35,140 nucleotides of DNA, taken from positions 1 through 35,140 of the forward strand of contig JBCDBL010000029.1 of assembly GCA_039183635.1 (NCBI GenBank). The letters are read 5' to 3'. The translations under genes were made by a program, and so were the position numbers. Numbering within the stretch: position 1 is the stretch's first letter; each line of letters begins with the position of its first letter. The notes beneath the pieces are model-generated. The model was given only the letters and a program-made list of their open reading frames with translations. It was not told the DNA's origin and searched no databases. The stretch is from JBCDBL01 sp039183635. Its GTDB lineage: Bacteria; Pseudomonadota; Alphaproteobacteria; Caulobacterales; Parvularculaceae. This document shows, one piece after another, positions 24,672-32,020 of the stretch.

Positions 24672-25358
24672 ATGACCGCTCACCTTGGCTCCGGCGACAG
24701 GCCCCTTGACCTGCACTATGCGCCCAGAAACATCAGCGATAAGGTCGCTTTTGGGTTTGTAAAAGCGTTGCGTTTTTTCGCCGATACATTTTTCGCCAAA
24801 CGCTACGGCCACCGCGCCGTTGTTCTTGAGACCGTCGCCGCCGTGCCCGGCATGGTGGGCGGATTGCTGCAGCATCTAAGCGCCTTGCGCCATATTCGTG
24901 ATGATCGCGGTTGGATTCGCACGCTTCTGGATGAGGCGGAAAATGAACGCATGCATCTTATGACCTTCATACATATCGCTCAGCCGACATGGTTTGAGCG
25001 TACGATTGTCATGATCACGCAGTTTTTGTTCTACAATGCATACTTCTTTTTGTACCTCTTTGCGCCGCGTACGGCGCATCGCGTGGTTGGGTATTTCGAA
25101 GAGGAGGCGGTCATCAGCTACACCCAGTATCTGGCGGAGGTTGACGCCGGGCGCCATGAAAACGTTCCGGCCCCTGAAATCGCCGTCGAATATTGGGGTA
25201 TGGAGCCTGATGCAACTCTGCGTGACGTGATCATCGCCGTGCGTGCTGACGAGGCGGAGCACCGCGACGTCAACCATGGCTTTGCCGATGATTACGACCA
25301 GCGCCGCGAAGACCGCAAGCAAACAGTGCGCACCGCTGTAAACTCAGTGGAGACATAG
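24672..25358 (+). CDS. aox: Alternative oxidase (cyanide-insensitive ubiquinol oxidase)
   Basis: A di-iron ubiquinol oxidase that reduces oxygen to water without pumping protons, bypassing complexes III and IV; a monotopic protein on the cytoplasmic face of the inner membrane. It has 228 residues. All four ligand motifs are present: Glu53 in VLETVAAVPGMVGG, Glu92 and His95 in NERMHL, Glu144 in GYFEEEAVISYT, and Glu194 and His197 in RADEAEH. The hydrophobic stretch at about 111-132 makes the membrane-facing helices. A strong GGAAGGAGGG ribosome-binding site precedes it. Upstream, TATATATA at 24632 and CTCC/GGAG arms (24616-24627) could be promoter elements, which is a guess. It stands alone, 100 bp after holC. 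Confidence 0.95.
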   Translation: MTAHLGSGDRPLDLHYAPRNISDKVAFGFVKALRFFADTFFAKRYGHRAVVLETVAAVPGMVGGLLQHLSALRHIRDDRGWIRTLLDEAENERMHLMTFIHIAQPTWFERTIVMITQFLFYNAYFFLYLFAPRTAHRVVGYFEEEAVISYTQYLAEVDAGRHENVPAPEIAVEYWGMEPDATLRDVIIAVRADEAEHRDVNHGFADDYDQRREDRKQTVRTAVNSVET

Positions 25359-25643
25359 CATCCGCTCTGGACTGCATCCGCGCTGTCTCGGCCTTACGCT
25401 TCTGCGCCTTAGGGCTCCGTTTTGCCTGAGCGGGATATGACTTAAGGCTGTTTAGCGCTTCGGTCCATGTCGCCCCTTCCCAAAAGGGGAAGGGGGAACG
25501 CGTTTAAGACATCGTTTGCAGCGCGAGCTAGAGCACGTCTCATTTAATTGGATTCATATGACGTGCTCTAGGTCTTTGTTTACGCGTGTCTTTTACGCAA
25601 AACCGGTATCCACTTTTGCGTGACACGCGCTAGAACGTCTGGC
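25359..25643. other. Intergenic stretch rich in palindromes
   Basis: No gene seen. Besides the mosaic element at 25528-25632 it holds a GC-rich hairpin (CCCCTTCC with GGAAGGGG, about 25474-25496). The convergent aox and ompA-like genes end on either side, so the palindromes may serve as terminators for both. Confidence 0.6.
25528..25632. repeat. RIME-like mosaic palindromic element
   Basis: Two nested palindromes lie next to each other. The first has perfect 11-bp arms CTAGAGCACGT (25528-25538) and ACGTGCTCTAG (25561-25571). The second has CGCGTGTC (25583-25590) with GACACGCG (25622-25629), and inside it ACGCAAAA (25595-25602) with TTTTGCGT (25614-25621). The core ACCGGTATCCACTTTTGCG is, from general knowledge, typical of dispersed intergenic mosaic elements of alphaproteobacteria such as RIME of rhizobia. 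It is not transposase-coding. Confidence 0.75.
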
Positions 25644-26108
25644 CTATAGCATCGCCGGCGTTTGTCGTTCGAAAACGATTTGCACACGGCGGTTTTCAAT
25701 GGCTGAGCTTGGCGACATCGTCTCCGGCGCGGCGGCCGTTGTTATAATGGCGCGGTCAACGCCGCGGGCGGCGAGGGCTTCGGCGACGCCTGCGGCGCGT
25801 GCTTCCGGGAGGCGGATCGTTCGCGGTTGAGCGTCGGCGTCGTCGGCGTGGCCGATGACGATCACCGCGTCCGGCGCTTCGGTCACAATCTCATCGGCGA
25901 TGGCGTCAAGGAGGGGGGCGGAGCGGGCGTTTGCGAAATGGGCCCCGGCCTCGAAATAAACGTCAAACGCGGCGGTCTCAAGGCCCGCGGGCGCGGCTGC
26001 GGATTGCGCAGGGACGGCGGCGATCAGGGCTACGGCGCCGGCGCTTCCGGCAAGAAAGGCTGTGGCGGCGAGGACGGCGCGAAAGCTGCGTAACGATGTG
26101 CGGACCAT
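25644..26108 (-). CDS. Small OmpA-like domain secreted protein
   Basis: A 154-residue exported protein with a signal peptide (MVRTSLRSFRAVLAATAFLAG, cut after about residue 35) and an OmpA_C-like peptidoglycan-binding domain. The strand FDVYFEAGAHFANARSAPLLDAIA lies at about 48-71, IVIGHADDADAQ at about 83-94, and the closing NRRVQIVFE is the usual end of the domain. The conserved Asp and Arg that bind diaminopimelate appear as D in GHADD and R in NRRV, though the normal GHTD is altered to GHADD. No lipobox is seen, so it is likely periplasmic and free. A GGGGAGATG ribosome-binding site lies before the start. The next gene upstream is an orphan pilus-type chaperone. Confidence 0.8.
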   Translation of the reverse strand: MVRTSLRSFRAVLAATAFLAGSAGAVALIAAVPAQSAAAPAGLETAAFDVYFEAGAHFANARSAPLLDAIADEIVTEAPDAVIVIGHADDADAQPRTIRLPEARAAGVAEALAARGVDRAIITTAAAPETMSPSSAIENRRVQIVFERQTPAML

Positions 26109-26243
26109 GGTTTCATCTCCCCATCTTAAAAGCGCTGGCGTCGCGCTTCATCTGCGATGGTTATGGTTTAGCCGCCGAAGAGGGGCGGCATTCAGCCCAA
26201 ATCGAGGAAAGTCAGGGGCGCGAATGCGGCGAAAAAGCGTCGC

Positions 26244-27077
26244 TTACGGCGCCTCGCGCGGCTCTATGTCGTAGGCTTCCGCGTCGAAATTCCGGCCTGC
26301 ATATTCCCCGGCGCCTTCGTACGCCAGCTCCAGACGTCCGCCATCGACATCGGACCGTATCAGCGGAATGCCTGCGCGCCGGCGTGGGATGTCGGTGTAA
26401 AGGGCGATATTGTCGAGGACGCCGATGATCTCGGCCTCGTCGGCTCCAGTCTGGCGCCATCGCGCCACCAGCCTGCCGTAGGCCGAAAAAGCCCCGTCCC
26501 GGTCAATATCCGTTATGAGCGTGAGGCCGCCGTCGGGTTTGCGTGAAAATTCCGCATGGGCGATACGCGCCGTCGCATCGCCGTTTCCACGCCGCAGCAG
26601 AACAGGAATAGACACGCCGAGCTTCATATCGAGGGGGATGTCGGCAAGGCTGGCTTTTCTCGCCCGGGTCGCCGCCGCCGCGCCTTCGATCAACAGATGC
26701 GAGCGCCGCTCTCCTGCAGGCGGCGTCGCCTCCGGCGCAAGGTGCAGGATGAAAGCGGCCTGACGCCCTGGCGCGATGCGGACATTGTCCGGGGAAACAA
26801 GAAGATAGGGACTGGCGCTCAATCCCCCCTGAATTTGCGGTGATGCCGGGGCGTAGCCGCCTTGCTCCGTCGCCGACAGCTCCAGCCATTGAGCGCGAAC
26901 GTCGAGCAGGCGGTCGGACTGGTTCATCACCGTCACGGACATCCTGGTCGTCTGTTCGCTCAAGACGGCCCGCAGAGGGCTGACCAGCATATCCGCTGCG
27001 CTCTCGCCCGTCGCGCCGCATGCAAAAAATGCTGCAGCGATCGAGGCTTTGAGAGTTCTGCAGTGACCTCGGTCCAT
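26244..27077 (-). CDS. Orphan PapD-like periplasmic pilus chaperone
   Basis: A 277-residue exported protein with an N-terminal signal peptide (SIAAAFFACGATGESAA, cut near residue 29) and an immunoglobulin-like N-terminal domain of the pilus/spore-coat chaperone type. Signs are LVSPLRAVLSEQTTRMSVTVMNQSDRLLDVRAQWLEL at about 31-67 and a YLLVSPDNVRIAPGRQAAFIL segment at about 91-111, the typical "P-x-x-x-x-x-P-G" edge. A second domain with SIPVLLRRG follows. There is no usher, pilin or adhesin gene nearby, so the partner is unknown; it may serve a distant locus or have another role. It is divergent from mipZ. Confidence 0.75.
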   Translation of the reverse strand: MDRGHCRTLKASIAAAFFACGATGESAADMLVSPLRAVLSEQTTRMSVTVMNQSDRLLDVRAQWLELSATEQGGYAPASPQIQGGLSASPYLLVSPDNVRIAPGRQAAFILHLAPEATPPAGERRSHLLIEGAAAATRARKASLADIPLDMKLGVSIPVLLRRGNGDATARIAHAEFSRKPDGGLTLITDIDRDGAFSAYGRLVARWRQTGADEAEIIGVLDNIALYTDIPRRRAGIPLIRSDVDGGRLELAYEGAGEYAGRNFDAEAYDIEPREAP

Positions 27078-27224
27078 AACAGCTGTCCTTGGCGGTCAGG
27101 TTTCTAAATGGCGCGCAATGCGAATCACATCAGCATCGCGCGTGAACAGTTACGGCGCGCTTAAAACCCCAGGCGCATTTGGGGCGAAATCCCCGTGTTT
27201 GAGCGAATTTTTCGGGCGGACCCC

Positions 27225-28046
27225 ATGTCTCACGTCATCGTTGTCGGTAATGAAAAGGGCGGCTCCGGCAAGTCGACCACCGCGATGCATGTCGTTATCG
27301 CGCTTTGTCGCGCCGAGCGCAGCGTCGGGGTGATCGACCTTGATTTGCGCCAGAAAAGCCTCACGCGTTATTTGGAAAACCGCACCGCCTACATGGAGGA
27401 AAAGGGCGTGGGGTTGCCCATGCCGGCGCTCAGAACCGTCGCCGCTTCCGCATTGGACAGCAAAAAGCAGGCGGAGGCCGAAGAGACGGATCGGCTGCAG
27501 GCGGCCCTCATATCTCTTAAAGATTGTGATTTCATCGTCCTCGATTGCCCCGGCAGCGACACGCATCTGTCCCGCCGCGGCCATGCCCATGCGGATACGA
27601 TTTTAACGCCCATGAACGACAGTTTTGTCGATTTTGACCTGCTCGCGCGCATCGATCCTGAGACGGATAAAGTGATCGGGCCCAGCGTTTATGCTGAAAT
27701 GGTGTGGGAGGCGCGCAAGCGCCGGGCCCTGACGGGATCGCGCCAGGGCATCGATTGGGTCGTCATGCGCAACCGCCTCAGCGCCACCAACGCTCGCAAC
27801 AAAGTAAAGGTCGGCAAAAAGCTGGAAGAGCTTGCCAAGCGCATCGGATTTAGGTTTGCGCACGGTTTCGGCGAACGGGTGATCTATCGCGAGCTGTTTC
27901 CCCTGGGCCTCACATTGCTGGATCTTGGCGGGCGCGGGTCGCCGGTGAAGCTGACCATGAGCCACGTGACGGCGAAACATGAGGTGCGCCGTTTGATCAA
28001 AGCGTTGGAGCTGCCAGGCGAGACCGTACAGGGCAAGGCGGCTTGA
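27225..28046 (+). CDS. mipZ: MipZ-type division-plane ATPase (ParA family)
   Basis: ParA-like ATPase that in Caulobacter binds ParB-parS at the poles and inhibits FtsZ there, placing division at midcell. It has 273 residues from the start at 27225; a GTG ten codons earlier is less likely. The deviant Walker A GNEKGGSGKSTTAMH is at about 7-21, Walker A' IDLDLRQKSLTRYLENR at about 42-58, and Walker B as FIVLDCPGSDTHLS. The MipZ-specific part includes SVYAEMVWEARKRRALT and DWVVMRNRLSATNARNK, which distinguishes it from chromosomal ParA. It points to the Caulobacter-like mode of division control, consistent with an alphaproteobacterium. Confidence 0.92.
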   Translation: MSHVIVVGNEKGGSGKSTTAMHVVIALCRAERSVGVIDLDLRQKSLTRYLENRTAYMEEKGVGLPMPALRTVAASALDSKKQAEAEETDRLQAALISLKDCDFIVLDCPGSDTHLSRRGHAHADTILTPMNDSFVDFDLLARIDPETDKVIGPSVYAEMVWEARKRRALTGSRQGIDWVVMRNRLSATNARNKVKVGKKLEELAKRIGFRFAHGFGERVIYRELFPLGLTLLDLGGRGSPVKLTMSHVTAKHEVRRLIKALELPGETVQGKAA

Positions 28047-28081
28047 AGGCCTTGGTTTGATTGTTTGGGACTCGCTCCTTT

Positions 28082-28212
28082 CTTCCCCCGCGTGCGGGGG
28101 AAGTGGCCGCGTAGCGGTCGAAGGGGGGATAAGCCGGCCACGCGCTTGCGGCGCCCTCAAGCCCCCTCCGTCTCGCTCTTGCTCGACACCTCCCCGGCGA
28201 GCGGGAGGAGGA
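28082..28212. repeat. Mosaic palindromic element, dumbbell type
   Basis: The element opens with a perfect 10-bp hairpin CTTCCCCCGC/GCGGGGGAAG (28082-28103, loop GT). It continues with GGCCGC-GTA-GCGGTC and then GAAGGGGGG. After a spacer it has CCCCCTCCG and closes with an imperfect hairpin CTCCCCGGCGAGCGGGAG. The layout of hairpin, G-run, spacer, C-run and hairpin matches 30297-30455 and the pdhB linker at 33184-33311. It lies between mipZ and the J-domain gene. The 277 bp around it hold no other gene. Confidence 0.7.
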
Positions 28213-28323
28213 TAGAGCCGAGGATCAGTTTAACATCTGGTTTGCCGACTGAATTTATGGGTATGCTTTGTTCGGCGAACACTCGCGCCTGTGCGTCCGC
28301 CTTGTAAGGGAGATTTTGAACCC

Positions 28324-28998
28324 ATGTCCTGGTTAGCGATAGGCGTTCTTGCGGCTCTGGGGATGCTGGTGTTTGGCGGGCCGCGACGACAGGATCCGGC
28401 GGCGCGAACGCTGTCCGCGGTGTTTGGCGGCGCGTTGATCCTGTCTGGCCTGGCGCTTTTGATGCGCGGCGGGATCGCTACGGCGGCGCCGATGATTTTG
28501 TTCGGCGCAGTCATGCTTGGCGGCGATCGGTTACGCGCCATTTTCGGCCTGCCGACAGCGCGCGAACCCGCCTGGCGCGGCCAGGGCGGGGTTACCACAC
28601 GATCCGTGCACGTTACCTTGGATAAGGAAGGCCAACCTATCGATGGCTATGTCCAGCGCGGCAAGTTTTCCGGCAAGCGCCTGTCGGATTTGTCCAAAGA
28701 CGATCTTGCTGATTTTTGGGGAGAGTGCGAATTGTCCGATCCGGAGGCGGCGAAGCTGATTGGCGCCTATGTGGCCAGGGCCAATCGCGGACCGGGCGGC
28801 GGCGGGGTCCGGGACAAAAACATGACCCTGGACGAGGCGCGAGAGGTGCTTGGCGTTGCGCCTGGCGCAAGTGCGGATGATATTCGTGCGGCGCACAAAC
28901 GCCTTATCCGCTCCGTTCATCCAGATGCAGAGGGAACGGATTATCTCGCTGCAAAAGTAAATGCGGCCAAAGATATGTTGCTGAAAGATCTTAACTAG
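28324..28998 (+). CDS. Membrane J-domain (DnaJ-like) protein
   Basis: A 224-residue inner-membrane protein that should stimulate an Hsp70 (DnaK) locally. Two hydrophobic segments lie at about 3-20 and 33-66. A connecting soluble region (about 90-175) follows, and a C-terminal J-domain fragment (about 172-224) contains LGVAPGASADDIRAAHKRLIRSVHPD with the HPD tripeptide at 199-201, typical of DjlA- and TIM14-like proteins with a C-terminal J-domain. The start at 28324 is used because an in-frame GTG 11 codons earlier has no homology. It is 277 bp after mipZ. The client is unknown. Confidence 0.85.
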   Translation: MSWLAIGVLAALGMLVFGGPRRQDPAARTLSAVFGGALILSGLALLMRGGIATAAPMILFGAVMLGGDRLRAIFGLPTAREPAWRGQGGVTTRSVHVTLDKEGQPIDGYVQRGKFSGKRLSDLSKDDLADFWGECELSDPEAAKLIGAYVARANRGPGGGGVRDKNMTLDEAREVLGVAPGASADDIRAAHKRLIRSVHPDAEGTDYLAAKVNAAKDMLLKDLN

Positions 28999-29269
28999 GC
29001 AGGCCTAAAGCGTCATCGCATCAGCCGGCGTCCGTTTGAGCTGGAAACGCTTTAACAAGACTACGCTGGATTGGGGTGTCAACCGCTCGTAATACGCCTC
29101 AATAGAGAATTTACACCAATTCATCGGCGCACACGGTTTCTGCTCAACTTCTTTTCTTGTGTTTTTGAGCGGTGCTGCGAGAAGGAACATTGTCTTGCCG
29201 GCGACATTGCGTAGACTGCCATAGTCACGTTTTCGTGATGTGATTCGTGAGAGTTAGGGGATAGGGATC
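28999..29269. other. Intergenic stretch before the second PEP-CTERM gene
   Basis: About 270 bases with no convincing gene; a 61-codon minus-strand frame here lacks a ribosome-binding site and homology. It contains an inverted repeat with 8-bp arms TAAAGCGT (29006-29013) and ACGCTTTA (29047-29054), perhaps a fragment of a mosaic repeat, and the palindrome at 29225-29238 near the promoter. Confidence 0.5.
29225..29238. promoter_or_regulatory. Possible operator-like palindrome upstream of PEP-CTERM gene
   Basis: TCACG-TTTT-CGTGA, a perfect short inverted repeat 31 bp before the ATG at 29270. Position and size fit a regulator-binding site, but 5-bp arms can occur by chance. No regulator gene is nearby to connect it to. 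Confidence 0.25.
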
Positions 29270-30214
29270 ATGAAACTGAAACAACTCGCCGGGGCGGCTA
29301 TGACCGCGCTTGGCGCGATCGCGGCTAATCCGGCGTCTGCGACGGAAATTCTTTTCGCGCAAGTGGGCGGCGGTTCGTATGTTGGCGACGGCAATCAATT
29401 GGCGGGGTTCGTCAATGCCTTGCCGGGCGTCAATGTCACCCAGCGCCGTCTGGACCTTACATTCGTTGATGATTTCAACAATTACGATCAGATCTGGGTC
29501 TATGACCTTTCGGTCTTTTCGAACAACAACGCCAATCAAGCGGCCAACTATCAGGGCATCGCGAACTGGTTTAACAATCGTGCGGACCAGAATCTGATTG
29601 TGGACGGTCGGATTATTTCATCAGGTCCCAATTGGACGAACGGCAACGGCATGTCGTCCGAGCAAGGCTGGATCCAAAATTACGCCACGCAACTAGATCT
29701 GCGCGGCGGCGGCTTGGTGTTGGGCACGGACCATGCTGCGCGGGGACAGGATTTCGGCGTGTTTGTCGATGGCATTAATAACATTAACGACATGATCGGG
29801 ATTGCACGGTTTAGGGATTTCTACTTTGAATCTCCGTTTCAATCGGTCGTTGACAGTAATTCGCCATTATATCTGCCATCGCTTGATCCGTGCCGCACAT
29901 TGCCAGGCGAGCGGTGCATTAATGACAACTCTTCAACCAGTATCGCGCCGTCAGGCGATCAAAGCGGTACGGGCGCCAACCTTTTCCTGACGCCTGTCGC
30001 CTATCACATCGATACAGCGAACGCCTTTGATACAACGTCCGTGGCCGCAACATTCGGCAGCATCACGTTCGGCACCTGCGACGGTCCGGGCCAGCCGGCT
30101 TGCGATCCGACCGATCCGCCGACGACAGTCTCAGAAGCCGCGCCGCTCAGCCTCATCGGTCTCGGCCTTGCCGGTCTGGTGGTTGTCAGCAGACGTCGTC
30201 GCAAGCGCACCTAA
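29270..30214 (+). CDS. PEP-CTERM sorted secreted protein
   Basis: A 314-residue exported protein. It has a signal peptide (MKLKQLAGAAMTALGAIAANPASA) and a C-terminal sorting tail: VSEAAPLS, a hydrophobic stretch (LIGLGLAGLVVVS) and a very basic end (RRRRKRT). This is the alphaproteobacterial variant in which PEP is replaced by SEA or SEP. The body carries FVDDFNNYDQIWVYDLSVFSN at about 65-85, a pattern of aromatic and Asn/Asp-rich strands, and ILFAQVGGGSYVGDGNQLAGFV at about 28-49, both suggestive of a Rossmann-like or flavodoxin-like sandwich, but I do not recognise a named family. A Cys pair (DPCRTLPGERC) could form a disulfide. A strong terminator follows. It shares only the sorting signal with the protein at 5723-6448. 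Confidence 0.85.
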   Translation: MKLKQLAGAAMTALGAIAANPASATEILFAQVGGGSYVGDGNQLAGFVNALPGVNVTQRRLDLTFVDDFNNYDQIWVYDLSVFSNNNANQAANYQGIANWFNNRADQNLIVDGRIISSGPNWTNGNGMSSEQGWIQNYATQLDLRGGGLVLGTDHAARGQDFGVFVDGINNINDMIGIARFRDFYFESPFQSVVDSNSPLYLPSLDPCRTLPGERCINDNSSTSIAPSGDQSGTGANLFLTPVAYHIDTANAFDTTSVAATFGSITFGTCDGPGQPACDPTDPPTTVSEAAPLSLIGLGLAGLVVVSRRRRKRT

Positions 30215-30239
30215 AGCAAGCGCAGCAAAAATGAATAAG

Positions 30240-30270
30240 AAAACGGCCCCCTTTTGCGGGGCCGTTTTTT
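30240..30270 (+). terminator. Intrinsic terminator after the PEP-CTERM gene
   Basis: AAAACGGCCCC (30240-30250) pairs perfectly with GGGGCCGTTTT (30258-30268), with a 7-base loop, and the stem runs into a T-run (30265-30270). It is a strong Rho-independent terminator, 26 bp after the stop at 30214. Confidence 0.9.
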
Positions 30271-30296
30271 ATGATCCGTTCTTACCCCTCGGCCTT

Positions 30297-30455
30297 GTCC
30301 TCCTCCGTTTAAGGGAGAGGCGGGCTGTGCAGCATGCGCGGGTCGGAGGGGGCTTGCGATCTGTGTAGTGAGCGAGATGCTTTTGATCTTGCGGTGACCT
30401 CCACGCCCCCTCCGCCGGCTCTCGCCGACACCTCGCCCGCAAGCGGGGGAGAATG
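30297..30455. repeat. Mosaic palindromic element, second dumbbell copy
   Basis: It begins TCCTCCTCCGTTTAAGGGAG, with TCGGAGGGGGC around 30343-30353. The inverted partner GCCCCCTCCG lies around 30405-30414. Then come CTCTCGCCGACACCTCGCCC and a terminal hairpin (CGCCCGC with GCGGGGG). The stretch CCCCCTCCG-x-CTCG-CCGACACCTC is shared with 28161-28193, so the two are diverged copies in the same orientation. The whole gap between the PEP-CTERM gene and ftsB (30215-30534) holds only this and the terminator. Confidence 0.7.
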
Positions 30456-30534
30456 AAACGGTCTAACTTAACCATCTGTTAACCAAGATCGATTCTTCTC
30501 AAAACTGATTCGCGTTTTTAATCCTGGTTTTTTG

Positions 30535-30858
30535 ATGCTCGATCTGCGCCGCCATTTTGTCGCCGCGATTTTCCCCGTGTTGTGTTTTTGCGGCGGGTTT
30601 TACTTTTTTCATTACGCCGTGAATGGGCAATACGGTCTTACGCGCCTGGCGGCTAAGGACGCGGAGCTTGTCGCCTTGGAGATTAGGCTTGCAGCGCTGA
30701 ACGTCGAACGGGCGCGTCTTGCGCATCGTGCTGATCTCTTGTCGTCAAACAGCCTCGATCCCGATCTGCTTGACGAACGAGCAAGGGCGCTTTTGGGCTA
30801 CGCTGCGCCGGGAGACCAAATTATCCCCATAGACGATTTTGCAAACGCAGGCGAGTGA
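30535..30858 (+). CDS. ftsB: Septum formation initiator, FtsB/DivIC family
   Basis: Small bitopic inner-membrane protein of the FtsQBL divisome subcomplex that passes the signal for septal wall synthesis. It has 107 residues from ATG 30535. A basic N-terminus (MLDLRRH) and one transmembrane helix (about 8-27) are followed by a coiled coil (about 38-72: AAKDAELVALEIRLAALNVERARLAHRADLL). The conserved SLDPDLLDERARALLGYA then occurs, typical of the alphaproteobacterial DivIC-like form. The ribosome-binding site is weak. Position directly before pdhA is the usual alphaproteobacterial context. Its proximity to mipZ puts two division genes within 4 kb. Confidence 0.85.
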   Translation: MLDLRRHFVAAIFPVLCFCGGFYFFHYAVNGQYGLTRLAAKDAELVALEIRLAALNVERARLAHRADLLSSNSLDPDLLDERARALLGYAAPGDQIIPIDDFANAGE

Positions 30859-31012
30859 TACGTCTCATGCGGGCATTCGCATGGTAAAACGCGCGTTATT
30901 GGGCTTTCTTAACGCTTGTGCGGGAGGCTTCGGGTTCCTAGAACAGTATCGAAAGCAACTGCGCAAATCTATTGACAGTCGCACAATCGCCAGCCCTGGA
31001 GGAAGCCCGTCC

Positions 31013-32017
31013 ATGTCCGACGCCGCCGTCGCGCCGAAAGCCCCCCCGGCGCCACCCGCCGCCACAAAAGAAGAAATCCTTAAATATTATAAGGACATGC
31101 TGCTGATCCGCCGGTTTGAGGAAAAAGCCGGTCAGCTCTACGGCATGGGCCTCATCGGCGGCTTCTGTCACCTGTATATTGGGCAGGAGGCGGTCGTCGT
31201 CGGCATGCAGGCCGCGTTGGAAGAGGGCGACCAGGTCATCACTGGCTATCGCGACCATGGCCACATGCTCGCCTGCGGCATGGACCCGCGCGGCGTCATG
31301 GCGGAGCTGACCGGCCGCATAGACGGCCTGTCCCGCGGTAAGGGCGGGTCGATGCACATGTTCTCCCGGGAAAAACAGTTCTTCGGCGGCCACGGCATTG
31401 TCGGCGCGCAAGTGCCGCTCGGCACCGGGCTCGCCTTTTCCAATAAGTATAAAGAGAACGGCAACATCTGCCTGACGTATTTCGGCGACGGCGCGGCGAA
31501 CCAGGGCCAGGTCTATGAAAGCTTCAACATGGCGGAGCTATGGGACTTGCCTGTGGTCTACATCATTGAAAACAATCAGTACGCCATGGGCACGGCGGTG
31601 AAGCGCGCCTCCTCCGAAACGCATCTCTACCGCCGCGGCGCCTCCTTCAACATACCGGGCGAAGAGGTGGACGGCATGAACGTGCTGTCCGTCAAGCAAG
31701 CCGGCGCGGCCGCCGCCGCCCACGCCCGGGGCGGGCAAGGGCCGTTCTTGCTTGAGATGAAAACCTACCGCTACCGGGGCCACTCCATGTCCGACCCGGC
31801 GAAATACCGCACCCGGGAAGAGGTCCAGGACATGCGCGACCACAATGACCCGATTTCCAACTGTAAAGCCGTGATCCTGGAGGGCGGCTTTGCGGCGGAA
31901 GATGACTTAAAGGCGATTGAGAAGGAGATCAAAGAGGTGGTCGCCGATGCGGCGGACTTCTCGCAAAACAGCCCTGAGCCTGAGCCGGAAGAACTTTATA
32001 CGGATGTTTTGGTCTGA
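31013..32017 (+). CDS. pdhA: Pyruvate dehydrogenase E1 component alpha subunit
   Basis: Thiamine-diphosphate-dependent decarboxylation of pyruvate, first half of the E1 heterotetramer; cytoplasmic. It has 334 residues from 31013, supported by CTGGAGGAA upstream; the frame is open to 30839 but without homology. After an Ala/Pro-rich N-terminus the E1 alpha domain has LIRRFEEKAGQLYG at about 32-45, GGFCHLYIGQEAVVVGM and RDHGHMLACG. The thiamine-diphosphate motif is GDGAANQGQVYESFNMAELW with IENN. Phosphorylation-loop-like YRYRGHSMSDPAKYRTREEV follows. The next gene in the operon is not pdhB but an AT-rich insert starting 3 bp after its stop. Confidence 0.96.
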   Translation: MSDAAVAPKAPPAPPAATKEEILKYYKDMLLIRRFEEKAGQLYGMGLIGGFCHLYIGQEAVVVGMQAALEEGDQVITGYRDHGHMLACGMDPRGVMAELTGRIDGLSRGKGGSMHMFSREKQFFGGHGIVGAQVPLGTGLAFSNKYKENGNICLTYFGDGAANQGQVYESFNMAELWDLPVVYIIENNQYAMGTAVKRASSETHLYRRGASFNIPGEEVDGMNVLSVKQAGAAAAAHARGGQGPFLLEMKTYRYRGHSMSDPAKYRTREEVQDMRDHNDPISNCKAVILEGGFAAEDDLKAIEKEIKEVVADAADFSQNSPEPEPEELYTDVLV

Positions 32018-32020
32018 TCG

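Noticed and set aside
29005..29190. 61-codon minus-strand frame before the second PEP-CTERM gene
   Set aside because: No ribosome-binding site, no homology, and it overlaps an inverted repeat.
30839..31012. N-terminal extension of PdhA by 58 codons
   Set aside because: It overlaps the end of ftsB, has no E1 alpha homology, and a good ribosome-binding site stands before the ATG at 31013.
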